Origin: Candidatus Altimarinota bacterium | GTDB taxonomy: Bacteria > Patescibacteriota > Gracilibacteria > BD1-5 > UBA2023 | Direction: 5' to 3' | Assembly: GCA_028277205.1 (NCBI GenBank) | Contig: JANQGT010000019.1 | Span: 1 to 42,530, forward strand | DNA length: 42,530 bases | Shown here: in pieces, positions 1 to 8,423 of the stretch | Layout: each line of letters begins with the position of its first letter | Position numbering within the stretch: the first letter of the stretch is position 1 | Translations under genes and position numbers: made by a program | Notes under the pieces: generated by a model | Database searches by the model: none | Told to the model about the DNA's origin: nothing | Seen by the model: the letters and a program-made list of their open reading frames with translations, nothing else

Positions 1-498
1 ATCCGAAAGACACGAAAAACACAGTGCGCGCAGCTCGTCAATGCCGCGACGATGTGCCGCACTCGTGATAGCAAAATGAGAAAATCCGAGCGAGAGCGCT
101 TCGTACGCCGAGAGTGCACGCTCGAGACTGTCCGCTTTATTTGCGGCGAGGATCACCGGAATATCGGTTTTTCGCAGTCTCTGGGCGATCCACTCGTCCT
201 CTCTCGTGATACGATCGTACTCGACGACGAAAATGATCACGTCGGACTCTGCGATCGAGCGCTCCACTCGCGCCTGAATATCGGTGAGGATCGCATCATC
301 TTCACCGAAAGTAAGCCCACCAGAGTCGCGGAGCATCGCCCTGACACGCCCACTCTCGTCTCGGAACGGATGCTCTACGATATCGCGCGTCGTACCCGCC
401 TCGTCCGCGGTGATCACGATACGCTGTCCCGAGAGCGCATTGAAGAGGCTTGACTTTCAGACATTCGGACGACCGACGATGGTGATGATTTTCGACAT
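1..498 (-). CDS. der: Ribosome-assembly GTPase Der (EngA), N-terminal part, runs off the window
   Basis: Der is an essential tandem GTPase needed for maturation of the 50S ribosomal subunit. The 166 codons seen cover the first G domain. The G1 P-loop reads GRPNVGKSSLFNAL, the G2 region is GTTRD, G3 is DSGG and the G4 motif is ANKAD. The glycine just before the P-loop lysine is encoded by TGA, which is strong evidence for TGA = Gly. The ATG at 498 gives the usual Der N-terminus with the P-loop about ten residues in. No Shine-Dalgarno is visible. The second G domain and KH-like domain lie outside the window. Der is preferred over Era because of the GRPNVGKS form and spacing; only the first half is seen. 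Confidence 0.9.
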
Positions 499-552
499 GC
501 GATTCGCGATATGTGACAAAGCCCGCAGTATACTCGAAATTTGCAAAATCAC

Positions 553-580
553 TTGGCTTTTTCAGATTTTTTCATATCAT
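553..580 (+). promoter_or_regulatory. Promoter of tRNA-Arg
   Basis: TTGGCT (553-558), a 16-nt spacer and TATCAT (575-580) end 12 nt before the tRNA 5' end. The spacing matches the TTGNNN-16-TATACT pattern repeated across the window. Confidence 0.6.
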
Positions 581-592
581 TTTCTGGCTCTC

Positions 593-669
593 GCTCCCTT
601 AGCTCAATTGGATAGAGTATCGGTCTTCGAAACCGAGGGTTGCAGGTTCGATTCCTGCAGGGAGCACCA
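593..669 (+). tRNA. tRNA-Arg (anticodon TCG)
   Basis: A complete cloverleaf is visible: acceptor GCTCCCT/AGGGAGC, D arm, anticodon stem TCGGT/ACCGA around loop CTTCGAA, T arm GCAGG-TTCGATT-CCTGC, and an encoded CCA end (667-669). Anticodon TCG reads CGA and probably other CGN codons, which are frequent in these genes. Confidence 0.97.
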
Positions 670-948
670 TGAGGTTCTTTGATGACGCGAAAAAATCAAC
701 ATTTTCCCTGCTGCAGTATGGGAAATGTTTCTCATACATTTTCACCTCGCGTGATCATAAGACCCCATGATTTGTGCCTCGATAAAAGCATGCTTTCGAA
801 TACCGGGAAAATCAAGTACGTACATACCTGCAAAACTCAATATGCAGTCTGCAATATGTCGACAAAAGAAAAAGAGCATTGATCGTAAAAAGGGCGAGAC
901 ACTACAGAAGTATTCATGAATGATAAGAACAAGAGACCTATACTGCAA
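670..948. other. Intergenic stretch without a recognised gene
   Basis: Only short uninformative frames are present on either strand and none resembles a known protein. A TATACT at 939-944 lies just upstream of the better promoter at 949-976. Otherwise I see nothing definable here. Confidence 0.5.
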
Positions 949-976
949 TTGCTTTCTTTTCCGGCAGCACTATACT
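949..976 (+). promoter_or_regulatory. Promoter of the GDP-mannose synthase gene
   Basis: TTGCTT (949-954), 16 nt, TATACT (971-976). The predicted start lies near 983, giving a leader of about 20 nt before the ATG at 1003. A second TATACT at 939-944 lacks a good -35 partner. Confidence 0.6.
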
Positions 977-1002
977 AAAGCGCAGTATCCTCTACTCATC
1001 CC

Positions 1003-2370
1003 ATGCACGTCATCATCCTCGCCGGCGGCAGCGGTACCCGTCTCTGGCCCCTCTCGCGGCAGCGCTATCCAAAACAATTCGTCTCGCTCGAAGCGCTCGG
1101 CGGGCGATCGCTCTTTCAGCTGACGCTCGAGCGCGCGCTCAGACTGGCAGATCCCGAAGAGCTGCGCATCGTCGCCGGAGATGAGTATTTTTTTCATATC
1201 GTCAATCAGGCAGCGGAAATCAGCATCCCCCTGAACGAAACCCAGATCCTGCGCGAACCCGCCGGGAAAAACACTCTCCCAGCCATCGCCCTCGGACTGG
1301 AGTCCATAGCACCGGACGCGCCGACTCTCATCCTGCCGTCCGATCACTTTATCGCAGGAGAGTCACGATTTGCCGAGATCGTCCGATATGCCGAGACGTA
1401 CGCACACGATCGTATCATCACTTTCGGGGTCGTACCGACCTATCCGGAGACGGGGTACGGCTACATAGAGCCAGCTGACTTTGGAGCGGAGATTACAGAG
1501 GTACGAAGCTTTCACGAAAAGCCGGACAGTCAGCGCGCAAGCGAATACATCCAGAGTGGTTTTCTCTGGAATGCCGGTATTTTCCTGCTCTCTCCCGCGG
1601 TATTTCGTCGGGAGATCGATCGGGCAAATCCGGAATTTTCGAGCGTATTTTATACGGATGAATCGACAGAAAAACGATTTGAAGCGATAACATCGGAGTC
1701 GATAGACTACGGACTACTGGAAAAATCTCGTACCGTCTCGGTCGCAGAGCTCTCGGGCGTGGAGTGGACGGACCTCGGGAGCTTTGATGCGCTTGCAAAT
1801 TTTTTATGAGCTGTCTCCTCGGAAAAACCGGAAATCATCGAGTACGACGCCCAAAAAAATTTCGCCCTATCGGAGACGCGCGATAAAGTCATCGCGCTCG
1901 TGGGAGTCGACGATCTGGTCGTCATCGATACACCGGATGCCCTGCTCGTCGCGAAAAAGGGCGCCACGCAATGAGCGAAAAGCATCGTAAAATCCCTCGC
2001 GTCCCAGGACCATCCCGCAGCCGATATCGGGCGTACCGTCTACCGCCCGTGGGGCAGCTATACGATCATCGACGAGGGACCCGGATTCAAATCAAAGCGA
2101 CTCACCGTCCTGCCCGGAAAGAAGCTCTCCTCGCAGATGCACCACCACAGAAGCGAGCACTGGGTCGTCGTCTCCGGTACGGCACGTGTCGAGGTGGATG
2201 GAAATTCGATACTGCTGCGGAAAGGAGAGAGCACATTTATCCCGACGGGATCGCAGCACCGCCTGGAAAATCCCGGGAAGATCACGCTGCACCTCATCGA
2301 GAGTCAGATCGGCGACTATCTGGAGGAGGATGATATCGTGCGATTTAGTGATGATTTTGGGAGGGGGTAG
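1003..2370 (+). CDS. manC: Mannose-1-phosphate guanylyltransferase / mannose-6-phosphate isomerase (type II, ManC-like)
   Basis: This enzyme makes GDP-mannose for surface polysaccharides; the two-domain form also isomerises fructose-6-phosphate and mannose-6-phosphate. The N-terminus has the nucleotidyltransferase signature GGSGTRLWPLSRQRYPKQF, followed by FHEKP near residue 170. The C-terminal cupin starts at RPWGSY and carries MHHHRSEHW, matching the metal-binding isomerase domain. At 455 residues it has normal family length. Two in-frame TGA codons (1807 and 1972) read as Gly and keep all three parts in one frame, ending in TAG. In the standard code it would look like three fragments. It stands alone, between tRNA-Arg and a structured repeat. 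Confidence 0.93.
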
Positions 2371-2430
2371 CGATGTCGGATATGGATGGCGATGACTTTC
2401 ACAGAGAGTAAAGAAGAATAGCACCATGAG

Positions 2431-2565
2431 TAAACTCCCACCTGTCAGAAGACAGGGGGCTTTTATCGCCCTGCGGGCGAATTTCAAACTGTGTCCGTCC
2501 TCACTGTCGTTCGGATACTCTCCATCCACCGGTTAGTAAACCGGTGGTTTTGCGGAGGAGGGATA
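2431..2565 (+). repeat. Structured dispersed repeat, copy 1
   Basis: About 135 bp shared at high identity with 35877-36009, in the same orientation. It contains several hairpins: CCTGTC-AGAA-GACAGG (2441-2456), TCGCCC-TGC-GGGCGA (2466-2480), and a nine-pair stem CCACCGGTT/AACCGGTGG with loop AGTA followed by TTTT (2526-2551), which looks like an intrinsic terminator. It sits between the convergent genes manC and rsmG. Between copies the TCGCCC arm becomes TCGTCC, preserving pairing only as G-U in plus-sense RNA. It could be a non-coding RNA, a bidirectional terminator or a non-autonomous mobile element; no transposase is present. Confidence 0.8.
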
Positions 2566-2718
2566 AAAGCGTTTTTGCTATTTTTCTGTAAATCATCCCA
2601 ATGTACGCACGTATTGACGCAAAGGGATCGCAAATACAATGAAGGCAAGCACTATCCAAAATTGCTCACAAAGCCATGAAAATCCCAGCATGTCGATCGA
2701 GAGCTATTGACAAAACAA

Positions 2719-3390
2719 CTATCGAATTTTCACATACCCCAGCACTACCCGCTCCCGCTCGGCGAGGGTATAGTCATACCGATCCGAGAGCGCGAATCCG
2801 AGCTGTCGGCATGCACGCTCGGCGTCCGTCATTTCCTCGTTACTCGGCAGTTTATAGGCATAGAGCATGCCGCCCGGCTTTAGAAACAGCGTCGACCACT
2901 CAAGCAATCTGGGCAGATACGCCGTCGCGCGCGACACCACGAAGTCGTACTGTCCGGCATGCCCGGGTCGTTTTCCGGCTTCCTCAGCTCGACCCCGGAT
3001 GGCGACAGCATTCGAGAGTCCGAGCATCTCGATACATTGTCCGACACATCGCACTTTTTTTCCCACAGAGTCCAGGAGCGTGAGGGCGATATCCGGACAC
3101 ACGATCGCGAGGGGAATACCGGGAAATCCCCCGCCGCTTCAGAGATCGAGACCGCGCCCCGACAGTGCGAATTTTCGCAGGATGATGATACTGTCGACGA
3201 AATGCTTTTCTATGATGGCATCGGGATCGCGGATCGCGGAGAGATTGATCGTCGAATTCATCTCCATGAAAATCCGCAAAAACCGGGATAGCTGCGCCGT
3301 CTGATCAGCGGAAACCGGTATTTCATACTGCTCGAATGCTTCGCGGATTCGTGCTTGGATAGTATCCTCCGAGTGCAACTGTAGCGCCAT
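2719..3390 (-). CDS. rsmG: 16S rRNA (guanine-527 N7) methyltransferase RsmG
   Basis: RsmG methylates N7 of G527 in 16S rRNA using SAM. The 223-residue product has the expected length. Around residue 80 the SAM-binding motif reads LDLGSGGGFPGIPLAI, diagnostic for GidB/RsmG; its first glycine is encoded by TGA at 3139-3141. Downstream are the acidic loop LLDSVGKK and the VSRA motif before a predicted catalytic-fold strand. The ATG at 3390 follows the nfeD stop by three bases, so rsmG is the last gene of an SPFH-nfeD-rsmG transcript. It ends in TAG and converges on manC across the repeat at 2431-2565. Confidence 0.95.
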
Positions 3391-3393
3391 CGA

Positions 3394-3846
3394 CTACGAA
3401 ACAAGCGACACATGAATGACTCCCTCTTTCGTGGAGTCGAGACGCACCTTTTTTCCCGCGGCAAAGGCGTCTGTTATGGAGTCCGCATCTATCAGGTAGT
3501 CGACTCCGTCGATCGTGATTTTATAGTCGCCGTCCATTTCTTTGAGCGTGAATGTCCTGCCCTCATGAGCGGAAATCCCGACCTTTCGGATATCGGGCGG
3601 AGGTGTGAGAAGTTTTGGCAGAAAATACGCAAATGCGCTCGTCGAGATCGCAAAGATAATTCCCTGTATGATCGATATGTCCGTCTCGCCAAATATCCAT
3701 GCATACAGCGCCGTCACGAAACATCCGCCCGCGATCGCGAGTCCGTAAAATGTGACGGTGAGAATCTCCACGATGAGAAAGAAGAGCCCGACCGCTATCC
3801 AGAGCGTGAGAACATCGGCAAACATATCGACCATGAATGGCGTCAT
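3394..3846 (-). CDS. NfeD-like membrane protein
   Basis: A 150-residue protein with two or three hydrophobic segments in its first 75 residues and a short C-terminal beta-rich domain, the layout of short NfeD proteins with an OB-fold tail. These act with stomatin-like SPFH proteins in membrane microdomain organisation. The gene lies ten bases downstream of an SPFH gene on the same strand, the classic NfeD/SPFH pairing, which supports the call more than any single motif. No TGA occurs in frame; it ends in TAG. The ATG at 3846 was chosen because the hydrophobic segment follows directly. Confidence 0.8.
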   Translation of the reverse strand: MTPFMVDMFADVLTLWIAVGLFFLIVEILTVTFYGLAIAGGCFVTALYAWIFGETDISIIQGIIFAISTSAFAYFLPKLLTPPPDIRKVGISAHEGRTFTLKEMDGDYKITIDGVDYLIDADSITDAFAAGKKVRLDSTKEGVIHVSLVS

Positions 3847-3856
3847 ACTCCAAAAA

Positions 3857-4732
3857 TTATTTTACACCAAAGGCTTTCCCGAGAGACGCGAGAATATCCG
3901 AATCGAGAATATACTTTGTATTGCCGCCGCCGAGTGCGTTTTGGATGACGGTGAGCTGCTCTTTCGTCACCGCTTGCCCCTGGAAAAAGTCCTGTGCGGC
4001 TTTTGACTCGAGCTCGAGGGATTTCGCCTCCGCCTCCGCAGCGAGCACACGAGCCTGCGCCTGTCCCTGTGCCTCGAGGATGGCAGCTTCTTTTTCTCCC
4101 TCCGCCTGCAGGATTTTCGATTGTTTGTCTCCCTCGGACTTTGTGATGAGCGACATTTTATATCCCTCCGCCTCCAGGATATCCGCCCGCTTTTCGCGCT
4201 CCGCTTTCATCTGTTTGCTCATCGCCTCCTGGATATCGTGAGGCGGATCCAGACGTTTGATCTCTACGCGCATGACTTTGACTCCCCATTTATTGGTCTC
4301 GCGATCCAGCGACTGGAGGAGCCGACCATTGATCGCTTCACGATTTGAGAGTGTCTCATCCAGCGACATCGTCCCCAGTACCGAGCGCAGATTTGTCTGT
4401 GCCAGATTTACCACCGCCATGAATACGTTTGAGATCTCGTACACCGCTTTGTACGAGTCGATGATCTGGACGTACACCAGCCCGTCCACCGCCACGCCGA
4501 CATTGTCCATCGTGATGATCTGCTGCTCCGGGACATTCACGACCTGCTCGCGGATGTCCACTTTTTTCAGCGACTGGATACCGGGAAATATAAATCGAAT
4601 CCCGGGACCGATCGTACCGGTATACTTTCCGAGTGTCTCGACCAGTCCCTCCTCACCCTGCGAGACCTTTTTGACCGACAGAAACGCGACGATGAGCGCT
4701 CCGACGATGAGTAGATACAAAATCGGATCCAT
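3857..4732 (-). CDS. SPFH/band 7 (stomatin-like, paraslipin-type) membrane protein
   Basis: A 291-residue protein with one N-terminal membrane anchor (MDPILYLLIVGALIVAFL) followed by an SPFH domain (for example GPGIRFIFPG and VDIREQVVNVPEQQIITMDN). A long Ala/Glu/Lys-rich coiled coil occupies roughly residues 180-250, typical of stomatin/paraslipin proteins that oligomerise at the membrane. The ATG at 4732 is preferred over one 66 bases upstream, because it puts the anchor at the N-terminus and because a clear promoter overlaps the upstream candidate. It is the first gene of a unit with nfeD and rsmG. It ends in TAA and has no in-frame TGA. Confidence 0.92.
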   Translation of the reverse strand: MDPILYLLIVGALIVAFLSVKKVSQGEEGLVETLGKYTGTIGPGIRFIFPGIQSLKKVDIREQVVNVPEQQIITMDNVGVAVDGLVYVQIIDSYKAVYEISNVFMAVVNLAQTNLRSVLGTMSLDETLSNREAINGRLLQSLDRETNKWGVKVMRVEIKRLDPPHDIQEAMSKQMKAEREKRADILEAEGYKMSLITKSEGDKQSKILQAEGEKEAAILEAQGQAQARVLAAEAEAKSLELESKAAQDFFQGQAVTKEQLTVIQNALGGGNTKYILDSDILASLGKAFGVK

Positions 4733-4737
4733 AGTAC

Positions 4738-4764
4738 AGTCGGTAAAAAAACAAAAAACCGACT
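4738..4764 (-). promoter_or_regulatory. Inverted repeat at the SPFH transcription start
   Basis: AGTCGGT (4738-4744) and ACCGACT (4758-4764) are perfect inverted arms around an A/T-only loop with one C. The element spans the predicted start site and ends six bases before the ATG. It could be an operator or a leader hairpin; no family is recognised. Confidence 0.35.
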
Positions 4765-4766
4765 CG

Positions 4767-4794
4767 AGTATAGACGAATCGGCGGGAAAATCAA
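4767..4794 (-). promoter_or_regulatory. Promoter of the SPFH-nfeD-rsmG group
   Basis: On the minus strand TTGATT (4794-4789), a 16-nt spacer and TATACT (4772-4767), one of the clearest examples of the window's consensus promoter. Confidence 0.7.
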
Positions 4795-4863
4795 GCATTC
4801 GCTTTTTTAGCTTGGCAGTCGGGATGCGTTCATGCTGCTACTGTGGACAATCGCGCACTTACA

Positions 4864-5409
4864 TTATATCGCCATTCAGTCATCCTTTACACGATCATCA
4901 TGATCTGTACGTTGTCATGGATTGTCATCTTCTTCGGCTGTCCCCAAATTCTTAAGGACTTCGGAAACTCTTATTCATCCGACACCGATAATTTGGAGTG
5001 TACTACCACTGAGCTCTGCTAACGTAGCACATGCTAAAAATCCCTGCACAGAGATGAAGACACATGCAGGAGGTACGTCTGCATCAAGAGGAATAATGAT
5101 CGCGTGCTGATCTCATGCCCCTGGTGTAAGCAGTACAACGAGCCGTCCGGAAAAACGATAAGGAGTCTCAAGTTCATTTCCACATATGTGCGTGATGGTG
5201 CTATTATCTCCGTCTTTTTCTTCCCTTATTCCCGCCTGCTCCCGTGGACATATATCTCTTGATGCTTGTGCGCTTGCATCACTAGGACTCCCGAGCGTCA
5301 GCACTCATAGCACTCCCGCTGCAGCGAGCGTTGTCAATTTGCATGCTTTTCCATGAGGAGTGGCACTGGGAGCACTGGGGCGTGGTGCATCGATAGTAGA
5401 TGTTTCCAT
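4864..5409 (-). CDS. Exported protein of unknown function, readable only with TGA = Gly
   Basis: A 181-residue frame from ATG at 5409 to TAA, containing five in-frame TGA codons and no TAA or TAG. A hydrophobic segment near residues 25-45 (LTTLAAAGVLGVLTLG followed by SPSDASA) looks like a signal peptide, so the rest would be outside the membrane. The mature part holds several cysteines (ICPREQ, HICGNE, ACVF, LACAT) and no motif I recognise. A TATAAT at 5416-5421 lies six bases before the ATG, suggesting a leaderless transcript. In the standard code only pieces of about 60 codons remain, so it would be missed. The signal peptide, promoter and clean long frame support a real gene. Confidence 0.72.
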
Positions 5410-5415
5410 GGGGTG

Positions 5416-5421
5416 ATTATA
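5416..5421 (-). promoter_or_regulatory. Consensus -10 element, probable leaderless transcript
   Basis: TATAAT on the minus strand, six bases upstream of the ATG at 5409. No convincing -35 is seen. Transcription would begin at or next to the start codon. Confidence 0.45.
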
Positions 5422-5494
5422 ACTTTTATCAATTCGCAATATACCCATGGATTTTATCCTGTCAAAAATTTTTTAGACAAAAATTCTTCCCATC

Positions 5495-5522
5495 TTGCAC
5501 CGATAGCTTCTTTCACTATACT
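5495..5522 (+). promoter_or_regulatory. Promoter of yvcK
   Basis: TTGCAC (5495-5500), 16 nt, TATACT (5517-5522), followed by a leader of about 18 nt to the ATG at 5547. Confidence 0.7.
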
Positions 5523-5546
5523 CCAGTATCATCATTCTCACAGTCC

Positions 5547-6536
5547 ATGCCCGTCAATATCACTACCATCGGCGGCGGTGCCGGTACTTTCGCCGTCCTC
5601 TCCAGCCTCAAACAGCACGCGGATTTCAATATCTCGGCGATCGTCTCTGTCGCGGACTCGGGCGGTACGGCGGGGCAGATTCGCGATCAGTTTGGCATAT
5701 TGCCGCCGGGGGACATTCGTCGATCCATCGTGGCACTCGCCGAGGATACCGAGACAGTACGTCGACTGTTTGAGTATCGATTTGATGAGGAGGGTACCAT
5801 CGGCGGAAATAAAATCGGCAATATCCTCCTGGCGGCACTCACAGACATCACGGGTGATTTCGAGCGGGGGGTGGAGATCTGCTCGCGCATGTTTCGTACG
5901 CGGGGGCGTGTCATCCCCGTCACGCTGGAGGACGTGCACCTGGGGGTCACGCTGGAGGACGGGACCGAGATCATCGGCGAAAAATACATCGACATTTCCG
6001 AGTCAAATCCGGGATCGCGCTCACACAATCCGTCGCTGTCGATCAGTCGGGCATTTCTGACGGGAGCCGGCACAGTCAATCCGCGAGCAAGCGAAGCCAT
6101 CCGATTTTCAGACTACGTCATCATCGGTCCGGGCGATCTGTATACCAGCATCGTGGCAAATCTGCTTTGTGCGTGAATGCGCGAGGCACTCGCCGAATCC
6201 AAAGCGCGAGTCATCTATATCTGCAATGCCATGACAAAATACGGCGAGACCTCCCGATTTCGAGTCGAGGATTTCGTGCGGGTGATAGAGGAGTATATCG
6301 GGGATCGCCTCGATTTCGTCATCGCAAACTCATGAAATATCCGTCCCGACATCGCAGAGCGCTACTGGCGCGAGGAAAAAAAAGAACCCCTCACGATCGG
6401 TGATCGAGAGGCATTTTCGGGAAAACGCTACAAGCTCGTGGAGCGTGATCTGGTCAATGAAACGGATATCGTCCGCCATGATCCCGGCAGGCTTTTTGCT
6501 CTCATCCTCGATATCGTCCATGGGTATATCAAATAG
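5547..6536 (+). CDS. yvcK: YvcK/CofD-like protein (gluconeogenesis factor family)
   Basis: YvcK-type proteins bind UDP-sugars and are needed for cell-wall homeostasis and growth on gluconeogenic carbon in Firmicutes; they share a fold with the 2-phospholactate transferase CofD. The N-terminus has the nucleotide-binding GGGAGTFAVL, followed by VSVADSGGTAGQIRDQ and LPPGDIRRSIVAL, both diagnostic, and later the conserved GPGDLYTSI. It has 329 residues, normal length. Two TGA codons read as Gly (6174 and 6333), the first just after GDLYTSIVANLLCA. It ends in TAG and overlaps the next gene by 17 bases. The ATG at 5547 fits the promoter; an upstream in-frame ATG at 5400 lies before the promoter and was rejected. 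Confidence 0.93.
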
Positions 6537-6942
6537 ACTCCGACGCAAATCGCACGCGTCGGTACGCACACTCCTGCGAAAACAGGAGAGATCACTCGCA
6601 CGGATCGACGGCTCGCTCCGGGATATCGCCGAGCGCGGCATCCCCGAGCGACGTCCCAGCCGAGCGCAGGCGTTTCTCCATCAGATACTCCTCGGCATGC
6701 TTTTTGCGATGGGGACAGTGCTGGGACTCGCGCTCATGTCCTGGCTCACCTATACCTATTTTCGTGACAGTGAGGTCATACGGCAGATCATCGAGGATCA
6801 GCTTCGCATTCGAAATTTTGATTTTGATCGTCTGCGCGAGGGAGCCGAGGGATGATACGATTTCCCCGATTTGTTTTGAAAAAGCGCAAATACAGAGACA
6901 GACGAAGAGATGAGTACGCAAACAGGAGAAACGACCGAATAG
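6520..6942 (+). CDS. Small membrane protein, DUF5665-like
   Basis: A 140-residue protein with a basic, amphipathic N-terminal helix region and one membrane segment at about residues 58-82 (LLGMLFAMGTVLGLALMSWL), then a charged tail. The order of coiled N-terminus plus one hydrophobic hairpin resembles DUF5665 proteins, a family of unknown function; I am not certain of the match. The ATG lies inside the last codons of yvcK in another frame, suggesting translational coupling. Two TGA codons (6853 and 6883) are read as Gly, extending the product by about 29 acidic and Thr-rich residues to a TAG. Confidence 0.7.
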
Positions 6943-7022
6943 CGACGAACCGGAAAACAATGATTTTGTACACGGCGACACTCGCAAATCCGCAAAAACT
7001 GAATATACTCTTTTCACCTTTT

Positions 7023-7098
7023 CGGGGACTGGCGCAATTGGTAGCGCACACGCTTTGGGAGCGTGGGGTTGTGAGTTCGAGTCTCGCGTCCCCGACCA
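7023..7098 (+). tRNA. tRNA-Pro (anticodon TGG)
   Basis: Acceptor CGGGGAC/GTCCCCG, D arm with GCGC pairing, anticodon stem ACGC/GCGT around loop TTTGGGA, T arm with TTCGAGT loop, and an encoded CCA (7096-7098). TATACT at 7004-7009 lies 13 bases upstream. Confidence 0.96.
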
Positions 7099-7119
7099 GC
7101 TTACAAACTCATCTAACAC

Positions 7120-7647
7120 ATGAAAGCTGAGACAGTTGTAGAAATTTATTGAAAGCTCAAGAAAATCGGCATACAGATTTGGCTGGATGGCGGATGGGGT
7201 GTTGATGCACTTTTAGGCAAACAAACAAGAGAGCATAACGATATAGATATCATCATACAGAAAAAGGATCTAAAAAATGCAAAAGAGTTTTTTCAAAACC
7301 TTGGATATAAAAGTATACAAAGAGATGATACTCGCTCTTGGAATTTTGTATTAGGCGATGATAATGGCAATGAGATTGATTTTCACGTCATAGAGATAAA
7401 TGAGATGGGTGACGGAATATACGGTCCTAAGGAAAATGGCGATTTTTATCCCGCCAGCTCTCTCATGGCAAGAGGAGCTATCAACAATGCGGATGTACAT
7501 TGTCTATCCGCTGAGTATCAGATTGCTTCACATACAGGATATTCTTTGAAAGAGAAAGACATATTTGATGTAAAAAATCTCTGTAAAAAATTCAAACTGC
7601 CTTTACCAAAGGAATATGAAGAAGTAATTCATAAAGCAAATTCATAA
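7120..7647 (+). CDS. Nucleotidyltransferase, ANT(2'')/LinB-like family
   Basis: A 175-residue protein with WLDGGWGVDALLGKQTREH followed by DIDIII, the active-site block of small nucleotidyltransferases related to aminoglycoside 2''-adenylyltransferase and lincosamide nucleotidyltransferases. The acidic pair in DID would bind the metal. The true substrate cannot be told from sequence, so resistance should not be assumed. Base use differs sharply from the neighbours: it is AT-rich with many AAA, ATA and GAT codons. It starts 22 bases after tRNA-Pro, a common integration position, suggesting transfer. One in-frame TGA lies at codon 10 (Gly in code 25). It ends in TAA before a strong terminator. 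Confidence 0.85.
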
Positions 7648-7650
7648 TCA

Positions 7651-7676
7651 ATCCCCTCCTCCGCGAGGGGATTTTT
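7651..7676 (+). terminator. Intrinsic terminator after the nucleotidyltransferase gene
   Basis: ATCCCCTC (7651-7658) pairs with GAGGGGAT (7665-7672) around a six-base loop, followed by a T run to 7676. Confidence 0.85.
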
Positions 7677-7705
7677 GCACCTCGAAAATAGAGACTCACA
7701 AACAC

Positions 7706-7734
7706 TTGACTCTATAAAAAACATATCGTACTAT
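7706..7734 (+). promoter_or_regulatory. Promoter of the surface-protein locus
   Basis: TTGACT (7706-7711), 17 nt, TACTAT (7729-7734). It would give a leader of about 95 nt before the first lipoprotein gene and could drive the whole run to 16207. Confidence 0.5.
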
Positions 7735-7835
7735 ATCATCGCTCGCGGACTCTATTCTGCCCACCGAGACGTACGTTTTGTCAGCAGCAAAAAAGTCTGA
7801 TAGTATGGAATGGCAAACTCTTTCTTTTGGTTGCC

Positions 7836-8402
7836 ATGCGGATACTCCTCCTCATACTACTCATCACTTCTCTGCTCTCGGGATGCGGAAAGACGACCGA
7901 GGCGCCCGATCCGGACGAGCAAGAGCCAAGTGCATCAAACAGCGCTCCCCGTCTCACGATCGAAAAGCAGTCGGTCCCGAGAAAAAATCCCGCGATCGAA
8001 ACGCTGCCGGGATACAAGCGCACACAGGAAATCGTCGAAAGGGACAATGCGCTCGCAGAGCTCTCGGATCTCACGGCAGAAAATCTCGCGACACAGACGC
8101 GTCTCGCAAGCGATGGAAAAAAGCAACTCTCGAGTCGACGCCTCATCCTCAACTATCTCAAGGAACAAAACGCGTCCACTCCCGAGACATTCCTCAAGGC
8201 ATTTTCCCGAGTTCGCGCATTCGTCGGCAGTCAGGACGTCGTCCTCACAGAAGCCGATATCATGGTCCTCATCGCGAGTCTCCGGATAGAAAAGCCGTCA
8301 TGGGATCTCTGCAAAGACCTCGAAGAGCCAAATACACAAATACAACAATACCCGGATCTCGTCTACCTCCAGCGTGTGTGCGGGATCCCGACATCGAAAT
8401 AG
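7836..8402 (+). CDS. Lipoprotein of the surface locus, first of two related copies
   Basis: A 188-residue protein with a short signal peptide ending in the lipobox LLSGC (cysteine near residue 16), so it should be lipid-anchored. A low-complexity acidic linker follows, then a mostly helical domain. The C-terminal block IEKPSWDLC...YLQRVCG recurs in the lipoprotein at 16289-16843 (IEKPEFNLC...RLERICG), so the two are paralogues. Its two conserved cysteines could form a disulfide. The gene precedes two giant exported proteins by 21 bases and is probably cotranscribed with them. The family is not one I recognise. The ATG at 7836 gives a proper signal peptide; a TTG nine bases upstream is possible. 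Confidence 0.8.
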   Translation: MRILLLILLITSLLSGCGKTTEAPDPDEQEPSASNSAPRLTIEKQSVPRKNPAIETLPGYKRTQEIVERDNALAELSDLTAENLATQTRLASDGKKQLSSRRLILNYLKEQNASTPETFLKAFSRVRAFVGSQDVVLTEADIMVLIASLRIEKPSWDLCKDLEEPNTQIQQYPDLVYLQRVCGIPTSK

Positions 8403-8423
8403 TCAGTCCTTACCTCTCGTCCC

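Noticed and set aside
1-498. TGA read as tryptophan (code 4) or selenocysteine
   Set aside because: Tryptophan is incompatible with the P-loop of Der and the SAM loop of RsmG; no SECIS-like structures follow, and the frequency is far too high for selenocysteine.
679-882. A 67-codon frame behind tRNA-Arg
   Set aside because: No recognisable domain, poor codon use compared with neighbours, and no promoter or conserved context.
1003-2370. manC and many other genes as pseudogenes split by stop codons
   Set aside because: Only TGA interrupts them, never TAA or TAG, and TGA sits at conserved glycines, so the code is reassigned.
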